Of a DNA stretch of 12,669 nucleotides, positions 1 through 7,007 are shown piece after piece. This stretch comes from an uncultured Mycoplasmatales bacterium (lineage in GTDB: Bacteria > Bacillota_I > Bacilli_A > Mycoplasmatales > Mycoplasmoidaceae). The position numbers were made by a program, and so were the translations under genes. The stretch lies in the NCBI GenBank assembly GCA_910578525.1, contig CAJTRF010000011.1, positions 1-12,669 on the forward strand, given 5' to 3'. The notes below the pieces were generated by a model. It was not told the origin of the DNA. It worked only from the letters and a program-made list of their open reading frames with translations, and made no database searches. Each line of letters begins with the position of its first letter. Within the stretch, counting starts at the first letter, position 1.

Positions 1-244
1 CAGTTAAACCTATAGTTGTAGTTCCTTGAAATACTCTTTCTCCAAATCCTGTATCTAAATCAATAATATTACTTTCATTAATTTCATCTTCTTCTATTTC
101 TTCTTCTGTATAATATGATTTATTCTCTATATCTTCATTAAATAATATAAATATAGAAGAAGCATATACTATATTATTAAATAATAGTGAATAGGATAAG
201 ATAAAAGAAATTAGTTTATTTAATGTGGATTTTTTGTTATTCAT
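1..244 (-). CDS. Truncated CdiA/FhaB-like cassette: signal peptide fused to FHA C-terminal segment (5' part only, runs off left edge)
   Basis: Translated by eye from an ATG at 244; 81 codons stay open to the window edge. Residues 1-30 form a Sec-type signal peptide: Lys-rich start, hydrophobic core LISFILSYSLLF, then NNIVYASS. It resembles that of the 1756-residue protein (SYSL/CYSL, LFNN/TLNN, YAS). A short acidic linker (EEEIEEDE) follows, then DTGFGERVFQGTTTIGLT, matching residues 1422-1439 of the big protein (DTGFGDKVFQGTTTIGLT). The TPS domain and beta-helix stalk are absent. The gene starts 5 nt after the stop of the upstream candidate immunity gene; a weak AAGAGA ribosome site lies 8 nt before the ATG. 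By analogy with CDI loci it should lead to an alternative toxin tail beyond the window, but that is inference. It could be an internal-deletion remnant or an expressed exported mini-protein. Confidence 0.75.
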   Translation of the reverse strand, partial: MNNKKSTLNKLISFILSYSLLFNNIVYASSIFILFNEDIENKSYYTEEEIEEDEINESNIIDLDTGFGERVFQGTTTIGLT

Positions 245-249
245 GTTTA

Positions 250-825
250 TTATCTCTTAAAACTTATCCTTTTTGCATTAGTGACTGTTTCAGAGTTGTT
301 TTCATTATATTGAACATATATATTATTTTCACATATCATTCTACCATAAAACATCTCATCAAAATATCTTTCTGATTTATAATATATCTTGTACTCTTCT
401 GGAAAAATCGTATTAAATATTTTATTAAATTCTTCATGCAAACTAGCTTCATAAATTTCTTTATAACCGTCCCATTTATTTGTAAATAATATTTTTCTCC
501 AAAGAACTATTTCTGGAGGAGTATCACTTATTTCTTTAACTACATCATCAATGGATGATACTTTTATTTTTTTTATACTTTTTGTATATTTCAAATTAAT
601 TCTCAATGTTGGAATAAAATCATTAGTCCAACTATTTTCTTTTGAAAGTTCTACTAAAGCTTTAAAGATGTTCATACCTTCCACAAAATATGCACGATCT
701 TCTTCTTCAAGAAGAAACTCATCAACGTGTATATCTATACTTTCATCAGATCTATCTCTATCTGTATTAATAAATTCTTCACTTAACCAGTCACGTACTT
801 TTTCTTTATAATTACGAATTTTCAT
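250..825 (-). CDS. Candidate CDI immunity protein, second of two paralogues
   Basis: 191 residues, no signal peptide or membrane segment, so probably cytoplasmic. I do not recognise the family. Residues about 47-112 align with the next gene upstream (845-1393): EGMNIF against EGLKLF, SKENSW against CKDNKW, then P-L-I-LK and IDDVVKEI against IEDIVKDL. The two are therefore diverged tandem paralogues. The start at 825 has a clear AAGGAG ribosome site 8-9 nt upstream. It begins 19 nt after the first paralogue and ends 5 nt before the secreted mini-cassette, so all are probably co-transcribed from the cdiA-like gene. The immunity role is inferred from position (small cytoplasmic protein directly after a CdiA-like toxin). 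It could instead protect against a toxin formerly encoded here, or be an unrelated cargo gene. Confidence 0.7.
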   Translation of the reverse strand: MKIRNYKEKVRDWLSEEFINTDRDRSDESIDIHVDEFLLEEEDRAYFVEGMNIFKALVELSKENSWTNDFIPTLRINLKYTKSIKKIKVSSIDDVVKEISDTPPEIVLWRKILFTNKWDGYKEIYEASLHEEFNKIFNTIFPEEYKIYYKSERYFDEMFYGRMICENNIYVQYNENNSETVTNAKRISFKR

Positions 826-844
826 TATATATAACTCCTTATTT

Positions 845-1393
845 TTATATCTTCCAACAATTTATATCCCAATTTGAGATATCTTCATTATAAAATATGT
901 CAATCTCCCTGTAGTAAAACCATTCGCCATCTTTTATACCCCCTCGTGTTTTATTAGCATTATAAGTAATTCCAAGATTTGAGGTTTCCATATATTCACT
1001 AAAGATATTAGTAGAAATACAATTGTAATTATATGTTTCACCACAGATAAAATTATAATTATTTCTACTAAATAAACATAATTCAATAGTAAAATCTCTT
1101 TTTAAATCTTTAACAATATCTTCTATTGTTTTTGGGATAAAAGGTTTTAAAGATTTTACTTTTTCAGCAGTTTTCAAAGGTATAACAAGATTTGGTTCAA
1201 TATAATCTAACCATTTGTTATCTTTACAAATATCCACACATATTTGGAATAATTTAAGTCCTTCCAGTAAACATTTTTTATTGGTTTCAGAATCAACAAT
1301 ATAATTAACATTAATATTTTTAAAACAATGAATCTTTTCAGAAATATCAATTTCTTTAAAAGAATCTTTTAATTTATCTATATATTTTTCCAT
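845..1393 (-). CDS. Candidate CDI immunity protein, first gene after the CdiA-like toxin
   Basis: 182 residues, no signal peptide or transmembrane helix. The family is not recognised. It lies 31 nt downstream of the CdiA-like gene, where the cognate cdiI normally sits. Its ATG at 1393 is preceded by AGGAG about 9 nt upstream. The middle third (residues about 42-107) is homologous to the neighbouring 191-residue protein; the C-terminal halves diverge more. This copy ends in a Tyr/Trp-rich stretch (EWFYYREIDIF, NWDINCWKI). Shared core with divergent tails would fit immunity proteins adapted to different toxin variants, which is inference. Being nearest the toxin, this is the better candidate for neutralising the C-terminal domain of the 1756-residue protein. 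Confidence 0.72.
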   Translation of the reverse strand: MEKYIDKLKDSFKEIDISEKIHCFKNINVNYIVDSETNKKCLLEGLKLFQICVDICKDNKWLDYIEPNLVIPLKTAEKVKSLKPFIPKTIEDIVKDLKRDFTIELCLFSRNNYNFICGETYNYNCISTNIFSEYMETSNLGITYNANKTRGGIKDGEWFYYREIDIFYNEDISNWDINCWKI

Positions 1394-1424
1394 CTAATTA
1401 TTCTCCTATTTTTACACTAATAAA

Positions 1425-1650
1425 TCATAATTCAGGTGGTAATCTCCAACCATTATCAATAATCCATTCTTTAATATCATTGGTTAATACTTCCTTTAAT
1501 TGCTCAACAGTTCCATGTTTCATTGTACCATCAGAATTTAATGCTAAATTACTTTTATATTTAAAATGTATATGATCCTTTTCATTTGGATTTTTAGCTA
1601 AATCAGCTCTTTTAACACCATTTGGTGCTTGTCCCTTTTTAATTTGTCGT
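1425..1650 (-). other. Putative C-terminal toxin domain of the CdiA-like protein
   Basis: The last 75 residues (1682-1756) follow a Lys/Glu-rich linker and have a compact, differently composed sequence. Visible motifs are KKGQAPNGVKR, DHIHF (His1708 and His1710), LALNSDGTMKHG (His1727), then LTNDIKEW and DNGWRLP. This pattern of paired His, an ALN-x-DGT-x-KHG core and a terminal GW-x-LP resembles a small domain that I associate with the ends of polymorphic toxins. I cannot name the family with confidence. The histidines could be catalytic or metal-binding; that is inference. Position at the extreme C terminus, next to candidate immunity genes, is the main support for a toxin role. Confidence 0.5.
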
Positions 1651-4600
1651 TCCATTTGGTTAGGTGATGTTCTTTTCTTGTCTTTTTTACTTTCTTCATT
1701 CTTCTCTTCATCATCCTTCTTAGGTTCTTTAGGAGGCATAGGATTTGGAGCAGTTACTGTTACCTGATCATCATGACGATATACCGTAACCTTATCTTTT
1801 TTACCTTCTCTTCTTTCCTTTATGGCAGTAGCAACAAACTTCCCACCCCTATACAGTATATAAACACCACCAACAGCCACAGCAGCAGGTATGATTATAG
1901 TATCTCCTGGCATTAATGCAATACCCATTACTTCAAATAACTGTATAGCAGAATTAATTGTTTCCAGATCAGTAACTATAGCTAAGGCAGCAGCAGATGG
2001 ACTATTAGATGCTATTAGTGTTTCATCCCATATAACAGTTATTTCTTGATCTAAAGATTTCTTATTGTTTTCATTTAAAGTTTTTATATAAGATGTAACC
2101 GTATCAGCTGTTATGGATATATCATTTATTATCTTTCTTGTATTCTTTGGTAAATTAACTATATCATTCTTTATTTGTTCTCTTCCCTCTTTAGTTAATA
2201 ATCTATTATCTAAAGTAATATCAAAGTCATTAGCTGATAATATTTCATCTCTAGTAACTTCTTCTATTCTTTCTTTATCTCTATTTAATCTACCATCTAT
2301 ATTCCCTTCTTTTATATTTATGTTATTACCTTTAGATATGGTAGATCTGGTTACTGATTCTTTTATATTCTCTTTATCAGTTAAACCTATGGTAGTAGTT
2401 CCTTGAAATACTTTATCTCCAAATCCTGTATCAAAGTTAATTCCTGTATCTAAATTATGTTCTTCATTCTCCATATCTTCATGAGTTATGGAATTAACAT
2501 TAATATTTAATTTATCTTCATCATTGTTAGTTATAGCTGCTCCTTTCAGATGTAGATTACCTTTAGCATTTATATTAATTATTCCTTCTGAATCTATGAA
2601 TGTTTGTTTGGTATATTTAGAACTATGTTCAGAGGTTCTACTACCTAAAGCTACAGATCCCTGATCTACACCAGCAGTAAATCCCAATTGTTTATCATTA
2701 GCATAGTATTCATTTGTATCTTGGGTTGATTCTAGAGATAGGTCTCCTTCTATGTTTAGATTTACTGATTTCTTTCCTTTTATATTACCTTGTATGTTGG
2801 CATTCTTTCCTGATTTTATGTTTATGTTATTACCCTTTATCTGACTATGTATATGTTTTATCTGTTCTGCTTCTGTTATTTGTCTTGAACCGGATACCTG
2901 AATATCTGTCATCGCATAGAAACCACCAGTTGCTGTAGTAGCAGCTGCAGCGGAGGTTGCTTTGAATATTTGGGTAGCAGACATACCAGCATTAGCTGTT
3001 ATTAGAGCAAGATTCTCTGTTGCATCAGCTAATGCTCTTTTGGAGGCTCTACCTTTATTATATTCTTCTACTATATAATTAAAATTATCTAAAGCTTCAT
3101 TAACTTTTTTAAGATTTTCAGCAGTAGCTTGAGATGTGGCTGCTACATCTGCATAGGAATTACCTACTTTGAAAGATACAATGGTGGTTAATTCTTCATG
3201 AGAAGTATCATGGTTATGTTTTTCTAACATAGATGTTATAATAACATCTCCTTCTTCTGCTTCTATATCTATATCATTTCCTTCTATATTGGTAGCTTTT
3301 GCTCTGAAATAACCTTTAGCTTTAGCAAAGAATGATCCAGTTGCTCTTATGAAAGAGGAAACTATATTGGTGTTTTTTATTGTTTCAGAATCTTCAGTAG
3401 ATTTACTCTTTACTCCTACCGATGCGCTTCTCCAACTAAGACTTCCGGTTAATCCTGCAAAGGTCTTTTTACTATGTTCTTCCAGTTGTCTAGTTTCCTC
3501 TGTAACCCCCTCTATATTTACATTCCCATATTTCGATTCGATGGATATATCTTTAGCATTCATAACAACTGCAGTTATATCTATATCATCTTCTGTTTCT
3601 ATATCTATGGTATTAGCCCCTATTGTTGTTTGAATTGATTGGGTAGCTGCAGTCAGAGTGTGTTCTTTTTTACTAGAGAATAAATTCTTTTCTTCTCTTG
3701 TATGTTCTTCATAGTATTTATTCTTTACGTCTGCTATGGCTAATTGTTTTGCTTTTATTTTAAGTTTATTTAGTTTTATATCTGTTCCTGATATTTCAGC
3801 TGTATCTTTTATATCAAATTCTATATTATTTCCTAATATACCAGCTTTAAAGTTCTGAGTTACATCTAAAACTGATCCAGGTCCTTCTATTCTATTTCTG
3901 ATCTCTTGAGCTGTGCTTTTGAATTTGTCCGCTATTACTTTAGTGGTGCCACCAACACTTATTAGGTAGGAACCTATGTTTTCTATGTGTCTTGCTTCTA
4001 TTACCATCATGTTCTCTTCCGGATTTGCAATAGAACTTCCCCCACAATCTATGGCTAATTGTTTAGGATCAGCAGATGTTCCAATTATAGCTGGTTGTAC
4101 TTCTTCAGTAAATATTTGTCCTCCAGCATTAAATTGTCTTACCAGATTATTATTTAATAGTGTATCTGCTTTTACTTTTCCTCCGGTTCTGGATAATATT
4201 ACTCCACCTATATTATCTAGATTTTCACCTATTGTTATAAATTCCTTATGGGTACTAGATATAATAATACCTCTATTTAACATTCTTTTTGAATTGATAA
4301 TTAATTCATTGGTAGCTTCTATTCTCGAACCGGATTTAACAAAGTCTCTATCTCTATGTATTCTTCTTGAATCTTGTGTTAGTATATCTGCTAAATTTAT
4401 TTCTACTTCATTTCCCATTAGTAGAGATGGAGTATTGGAGTAGAAGAGTTCGGGGTTATTGTAATGTTGAATTTCATACTTTTGTTTGTTTTTCTTGATG
4501 TATCTGCGTCTTTTCCAATGTCTTTTGGTTTCGTAATGAATGTTAACATCAAAACTAAGTCTCTCATTATTTAGTATTATACCATTTATAATTAGTTTAT

Positions 4601-6695
4601 CTTTTGATGCTATTTCTGAACCTCTATTCTGTATATTATCAACATCTAATCTTATGATACCTTCTGCTAGTATTTGGGAAGGGTTTGTGGTTATTGATAC
4701 ATCCACCACTTCCTGTCTATATCTAACAGTATTTTTCCAAGGTTCCAACCCAGTTCTAACGAAATTTGTACTATGACTATTACCAACATTAACCCCTACA
4801 TTCTCCAACAACTTACCATTTATTCTAAGTTCTCCTCCTGATTGTATGGTAGATGTCCTTGTGTTTTTTAGATCTTGGGTTTGTATTATGATATTCCCAC
4901 CTGCTTCCGTATGAATTATTGATTTATTGTTGTTCACTAGGCTACCCTTAGTGGTTAATATCATATCACCATGGGATGATAGAATAGCTAAATCATCTGA
5001 ATTTAGGTTATTGGCTGTAATTTCTAACTTTCCACTGGATTGAATGGTGGATGCCCTATGAGTTATCAGATAATCTAATTGCAGTAGAATATTACCTCCA
5101 TCTTTAGTATATATTGATCCAACATTACTGAATAAATTATTCTTTAGAATTAATGTCATATCACCAGCTGATGATATGATAGATAAAGTATCTGGATTAT
5201 TGATACCAAAGTTATCAATATATCCGGTATTTATATTAAGTTTATCACCAGATTGTATAACAGATGAACCAAGATTTCTCAATAACTTTCGAATATTTAG
5301 GGTAATACTTCCATCAAATTGAGTATAGATTTTTGATTTATTATCATTAACTAATGTATCTTGAAGATTTAGTATCATATTATTGTGAGAAGATAGAGTG
5401 GCTGAATTATTTAAATTTAAGTTATTAGCTTTGATAGCTAATTCATCTCCGGATTGAATAGCAGAAGATTCAGAATTATCAACATTTACAGCATTTATAT
5501 TAAGTTTATCACCAGACTGTATAACAGAAGCTCCTATGTTTCTTAATCCTTGAGTTTCTATTGTAATACTTCCACCAGATTGAGTATAGATTTTTGATTT
5601 ATTATCATTAACTAATATATCTTGAATATTTAGTATCATATCTTTAGTTGATAATAAGATACTTGAATTATTTAATTTTAAGTTATCAGCTGTAATAGCT
5701 AATGTAGATTGTTCTGAAATAATTTTAGCGTTGTTTAATGATAATGTACTTCCTTTCTTTAGATTGATATCTATCTTATCTAAGATAGTAACTATAGATG
5801 TATCTACTATATTAATATCTGTATTTTTTTCTAAATTAATCAATCTTAAGGAAGATGCTTGTATGTTACCAAATGAAGATGTTTGGAAAGAATATTTGGG
5901 TTTATTGTTATTACCATTGTTATCTTTTTCAAGTCCAGTTGTTATTGCTAATGATCCTTTTACTATGATTTCACCTGATAGGTCTATTTCTCTTGCTATT
6001 ATGTTTAATTCATTTAGTTCTGATGCATCTATGGATATATGATCTTCATCTTCGGTAGGTAATAGAGATATTTTACTATTATTACTAATAACCTGCATAA
6101 GATCATTATCAATATCATATTTTGTACCTGCAGCTAAAGTTAATTTGGATATGCTATTGGTATATCTCAATCCTTTTGCTATTATGTTATTTGAACCTAA
6201 GAATATGAAGTTGTTTACTGATCCTAATATTTCAAATGATGAATAGGATAGGATATTAGTATTACCATTAACTTCATCTTCTAGAAAGAATACTATTGTA
6301 TCTGCTATACTACTATTATCATCATAGTTACCATTTGCTTCTATTTCTTTATCTTTCAGTAACTTTGATTTAGTTCTTTTGTTGGAATTGTTTATTATTA
6401 TTTTCTTGTTTTCGGTATTAAATAGTTTAAATGAGTTTATACTTATTTTAATTTCTTTTTCTTCATTGGTTTCTTCATCATATCTGTATATGGGATTATT
6501 ATCATTATTAATTGTATTGGCTATATCAATAACTATTGTTTCTTCATCTTCTTCAGGATTATAATATACTTTAGTTTCTTTATTATTGTCAGATACTACT
6601 ATAGGTAATGAAGCATATAGTAGGTTGTTGAGGGTTAGAGAATAACAGATAACAAAGGATACTATCCTTCTATAATTTAATTTGCTAAATAACAT
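1425..6695 (-). CDS. CdiA/FhaB-like contact-dependent inhibition protein (TpsA family) with C-terminal toxin-like domain
   Basis: 1756 residues; ATG at 6695 with AGGAG 7 nt upstream. Residues 1-30 are a signal peptide ending LLYASLP. Residues about 130-250 look like a degenerate TPS/hemagglutination domain (SSFEILGSVNNF, SNNIIAKGL in place of NPNGI, KLTLAAG), used in this family for export through a TpsB barrel. Residues 330-630 hold 87-88-residue beta-helix repeats (SVIQSGDKLNIN, KSKIYTQ, GGSI). Residues about 990-1400 match FHA repeats (LFSSKKEHTL and an Ala-rich helical part near 1180-1260). Residues 1415-1510 are the conserved FHA block (FQGTTTIGLT, LNRDKERIEEVTRDE, NRLLTKEGREQI). A hydrophobic segment (1588-1625) and a charged linker precede the last 75 residues, a probable toxin with HIHF, ALNSDGT, KHG and DNGWRLP. 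There is no VENN motif. No tpsB is in the window. Probable immunity genes follow immediately. Family call strong; toxin activity inferred. Confidence 0.9.
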   Translation of the reverse strand: MLFSKLNYRRIVSFVICYSLTLNNLLYASLPIVVSDNNKETKVYYNPEEDEETIVIDIANTINNDNNPIYRYDEETNEEKEIKISINSFKLFNTENKKIIINNSNKRTKSKLLKDKEIEANGNYDDNSSIADTIVFFLEDEVNGNTNILSYSSFEILGSVNNFIFLGSNNIIAKGLRYTNSISKLTLAAGTKYDIDNDLMQVISNNSKISLLPTEDEDHISIDASELNELNIIAREIDLSGEIIVKGSLAITTGLEKDNNGNNNKPKYSFQTSSFGNIQASSLRLINLEKNTDINIVDTSIVTILDKIDINLKKGSTLSLNNAKIISEQSTLAITADNLKLNNSSILLSTKDMILNIQDILVNDNKSKIYTQSGGSITIETQGLRNIGASVIQSGDKLNINAVNVDNSESSAIQSGDELAIKANNLNLNNSATLSSHNNMILNLQDTLVNDNKSKIYTQFDGSITLNIRKLLRNLGSSVIQSGDKLNINTGYIDNFGINNPDTLSIISSAGDMTLILKNNLFSNVGSIYTKDGGNILLQLDYLITHRASTIQSSGKLEITANNLNSDDLAILSSHGDMILTTKGSLVNNNKSIIHTEAGGNIIIQTQDLKNTRTSTIQSGGELRINGKLLENVGVNVGNSHSTNFVRTGLEPWKNTVRYRQEVVDVSITTNPSQILAEGIIRLDVDNIQNRGSEIASKDKLIINGIILNNERLSFDVNIHYETKRHWKRRRYIKKNKQKYEIQHYNNPELFYSNTPSLLMGNEVEINLADILTQDSRRIHRDRDFVKSGSRIEATNELIINSKRMLNRGIIISSTHKEFITIGENLDNIGGVILSRTGGKVKADTLLNNNLVRQFNAGGQIFTEEVQPAIIGTSADPKQLAIDCGGSSIANPEENMMVIEARHIENIGSYLISVGGTTKVIADKFKSTAQEIRNRIEGPGSVLDVTQNFKAGILGNNIEFDIKDTAEISGTDIKLNKLKIKAKQLAIADVKNKYYEEHTREEKNLFSSKKEHTLTAATQSIQTTIGANTIDIETEDDIDITAVVMNAKDISIESKYGNVNIEGVTEETRQLEEHSKKTFAGLTGSLSWRSASVGVKSKSTEDSETIKNTNIVSSFIRATGSFFAKAKGYFRAKATNIEGNDIDIEAEEGDVIITSMLEKHNHDTSHEELTTIVSFKVGNSYADVAATSQATAENLKKVNEALDNFNYIVEEYNKGRASKRALADATENLALITANAGMSATQIFKATSAAAATTATGGFYAMTDIQVSGSRQITEAEQIKHIHSQIKGNNINIKSGKNANIQGNIKGKKSVNLNIEGDLSLESTQDTNEYYANDKQLGFTAGVDQGSVALGSRTSEHSSKYTKQTFIDSEGIININAKGNLHLKGAAITNNDEDKLNINVNSITHEDMENEEHNLDTGINFDTGFGDKVFQGTTTIGLTDKENIKESVTRSTISKGNNINIKEGNIDGRLNRDKERIEEVTRDEILSANDFDITLDNRLLTKEGREQIKNDIVNLPKNTRKIINDISITADTVTSYIKTLNENNKKSLDQEITVIWDETLIASNSPSAAALAIVTDLETINSAIQLFEVMGIALMPGDTIIIPAAVAVGGVYILYRGGKFVATAIKERREGKKDKVTVYRHDDQVTVTAPNPMPPKEPKKDDEEKNEESKKDKKRTSPNQMERQIKKGQAPNGVKRADLAKNPNEKDHIHFKYKSNLALNSDGTMKHGTVEQLKEVLTNDIKEWIIDNGWRLPPEL
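2378..2430 (-). repeat. Segment duplicated at the left edge of the window (copy at 1-53)
   Basis: Bases 2378-2430 and 1-53 agree at about 49 of 53 positions by hand alignment and encode TGFG-(D/E)-(K/R)-VFQGTTTIGLT in the same frame. The match ends abruptly on the N-terminal side. It may extend beyond the window on the other copy. It joins the full-length CdiA-like gene to the downstream mini-cassette and could serve as a homologous crossover site. Confidence 0.8.
4800..5708 (-). repeat. In-frame tandem repeats of about 261-264 bp inside the CdiA-like gene
   Basis: Residues 330-632 consist of recurring units of 87-88 residues. The clearest pair shares an identical 38-base run at 5318-5355 and 5579-5616 (261 bp apart), while the SGDKL codons just downstream in the gene recur 264 bp apart because of a one-codon indel. 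Each unit reads roughly SxIQSGDxLxI, NNLN, LSSxxDMIL, LVNDNKSKIYT, GGSIxI. Further units toward 4800 are more diverged. This is the beta-helix repeat pattern expected of FHA stalks; high nucleotide identity in two units suggests recent duplication or gene conversion. Confidence 0.8.
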
Positions 6696-6752
6696 TAGCA
6701 GTCTCCTTTTTATAATTATAATTAGTACATAACTGTGCTGTATTGGTAGGTT

Positions 6753-6781
6753 AGCCTAAGATATAGGATGAAATAAGTCAA
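6753..6781 (-). promoter_or_regulatory. Alternative promoter P2 for the CdiA-like operon
   Basis: TTGACT (6781-6776, 5 of 6 match) is followed after 17 bases by TAGGCT (6758-6753, a poor -10 with T, A and final T conserved). The -35 is better than that of P1 but the -10 is worse. Either or both could be used. Confidence 0.25.
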
Positions 6782-6819
6782 GAAATCGTTATATAATTGA
6801 TTATTATAATATAATTACT

Positions 6820-6848
6820 GTTATAGTAGATAAACATAAATGTGGTAA
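6820..6848 (-). promoter_or_regulatory. Candidate promoter P1 for the CdiA-like operon
   Basis: On the minus strand TTACCA (6848-6843, 4 of 6 match to the -35 consensus), a 17-base spacer, then TATAAC (6825-6820, 5 of 6 match to the -10). Transcription would start near 6813, giving a leader of about 118 nt before the ATG at 6695. The -35 lies inside one arm of the inverted repeat at 6841-6893, a layout that would allow repressor or activator control. Prediction only; AT-rich DNA gives many chance -10 matches. Confidence 0.4.
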
Positions 6849-6893
6849 CTAAAGTTTAGAATAATTATAATTAAGGAGAAATTAATTACCACA
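6841..6893. repeat. Interrupted inverted repeat TGTGGTAA / TTACCACA upstream of the CdiA-like gene
   Basis: TGTGGTAA (6841-6848) and its exact complement TTACCACA (6886-6893) are separated by 37 bases. Extending outward and inward by a few bases keeps 11 of 13 positions paired. G+C-containing 8-mers are conspicuous in this AT-rich gap. One arm overlaps the -35 of promoter P1. Possible roles are a paired operator, a recombinase recognition site or a long-loop hairpin; the sequence does not decide between them. Confidence 0.5.
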
Positions 6894-6967
6894 CTTCCCA
6901 TAATATAACATATTTGTATTATATAATTAAATGAATTTATATGCAATTGAAATTTTGTCATAGGTTT

Positions 6968-7007
6968 TTAAAAATCTTTGCATTGGATGCATAAGGTAAA
7001 GATATTT
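6968..7007 (-). terminator. Weak candidate terminator after recT
   Basis: On the minus strand an outer stem ATCTTT/AAAGAT (extended by A-T pairs) encloses GCAT-CCA-ATGC with an unpaired ACCTTAT on one side, followed by a T run (AAAGATTTTT). It overlaps the recT stop codon. The bulge and low G+C make it a poor hairpin, so termination here is uncertain; its position at the end of the phage operon is the main support. Confidence 0.3.

Larger units (their letters stand above)
6696..7005. other. 310-base intergenic gap between the phage and CDI modules
   Basis: No gene found on either strand. Open stretches are under about 12 codons and lack ribosome sites; the TAAGGAGAA at 6871-6879 on the plus strand is not followed by a start codon. 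The gap contains the candidate recT terminator, the inverted repeat, both candidate promoters and the AAAGGAG ribosome site of the CdiA-like gene. Confidence 0.7.

Noticed and set aside
3976..4443. Plus-strand open frame of 155 codons opposite the CdiA-like gene, with similar shorter ones at 551-811, 2113-2406, 2714-2938, 3349-3633, 4540-4776, 5731-6042, 6379-6564 and 9582-9983
   Set aside because: All lie antisense to well-supported genes, have Ser/Leu/Ile-rich composition typical of reverse-frame shadows of AT-rich coding DNA, and show no recognisable domains.
4800..5708. Regularly spaced repeats considered as a CRISPR array
   Set aside because: They are in frame, about 260 bp long, diverged and encode beta-helix repeats; there are no short direct repeats with unique spacers.
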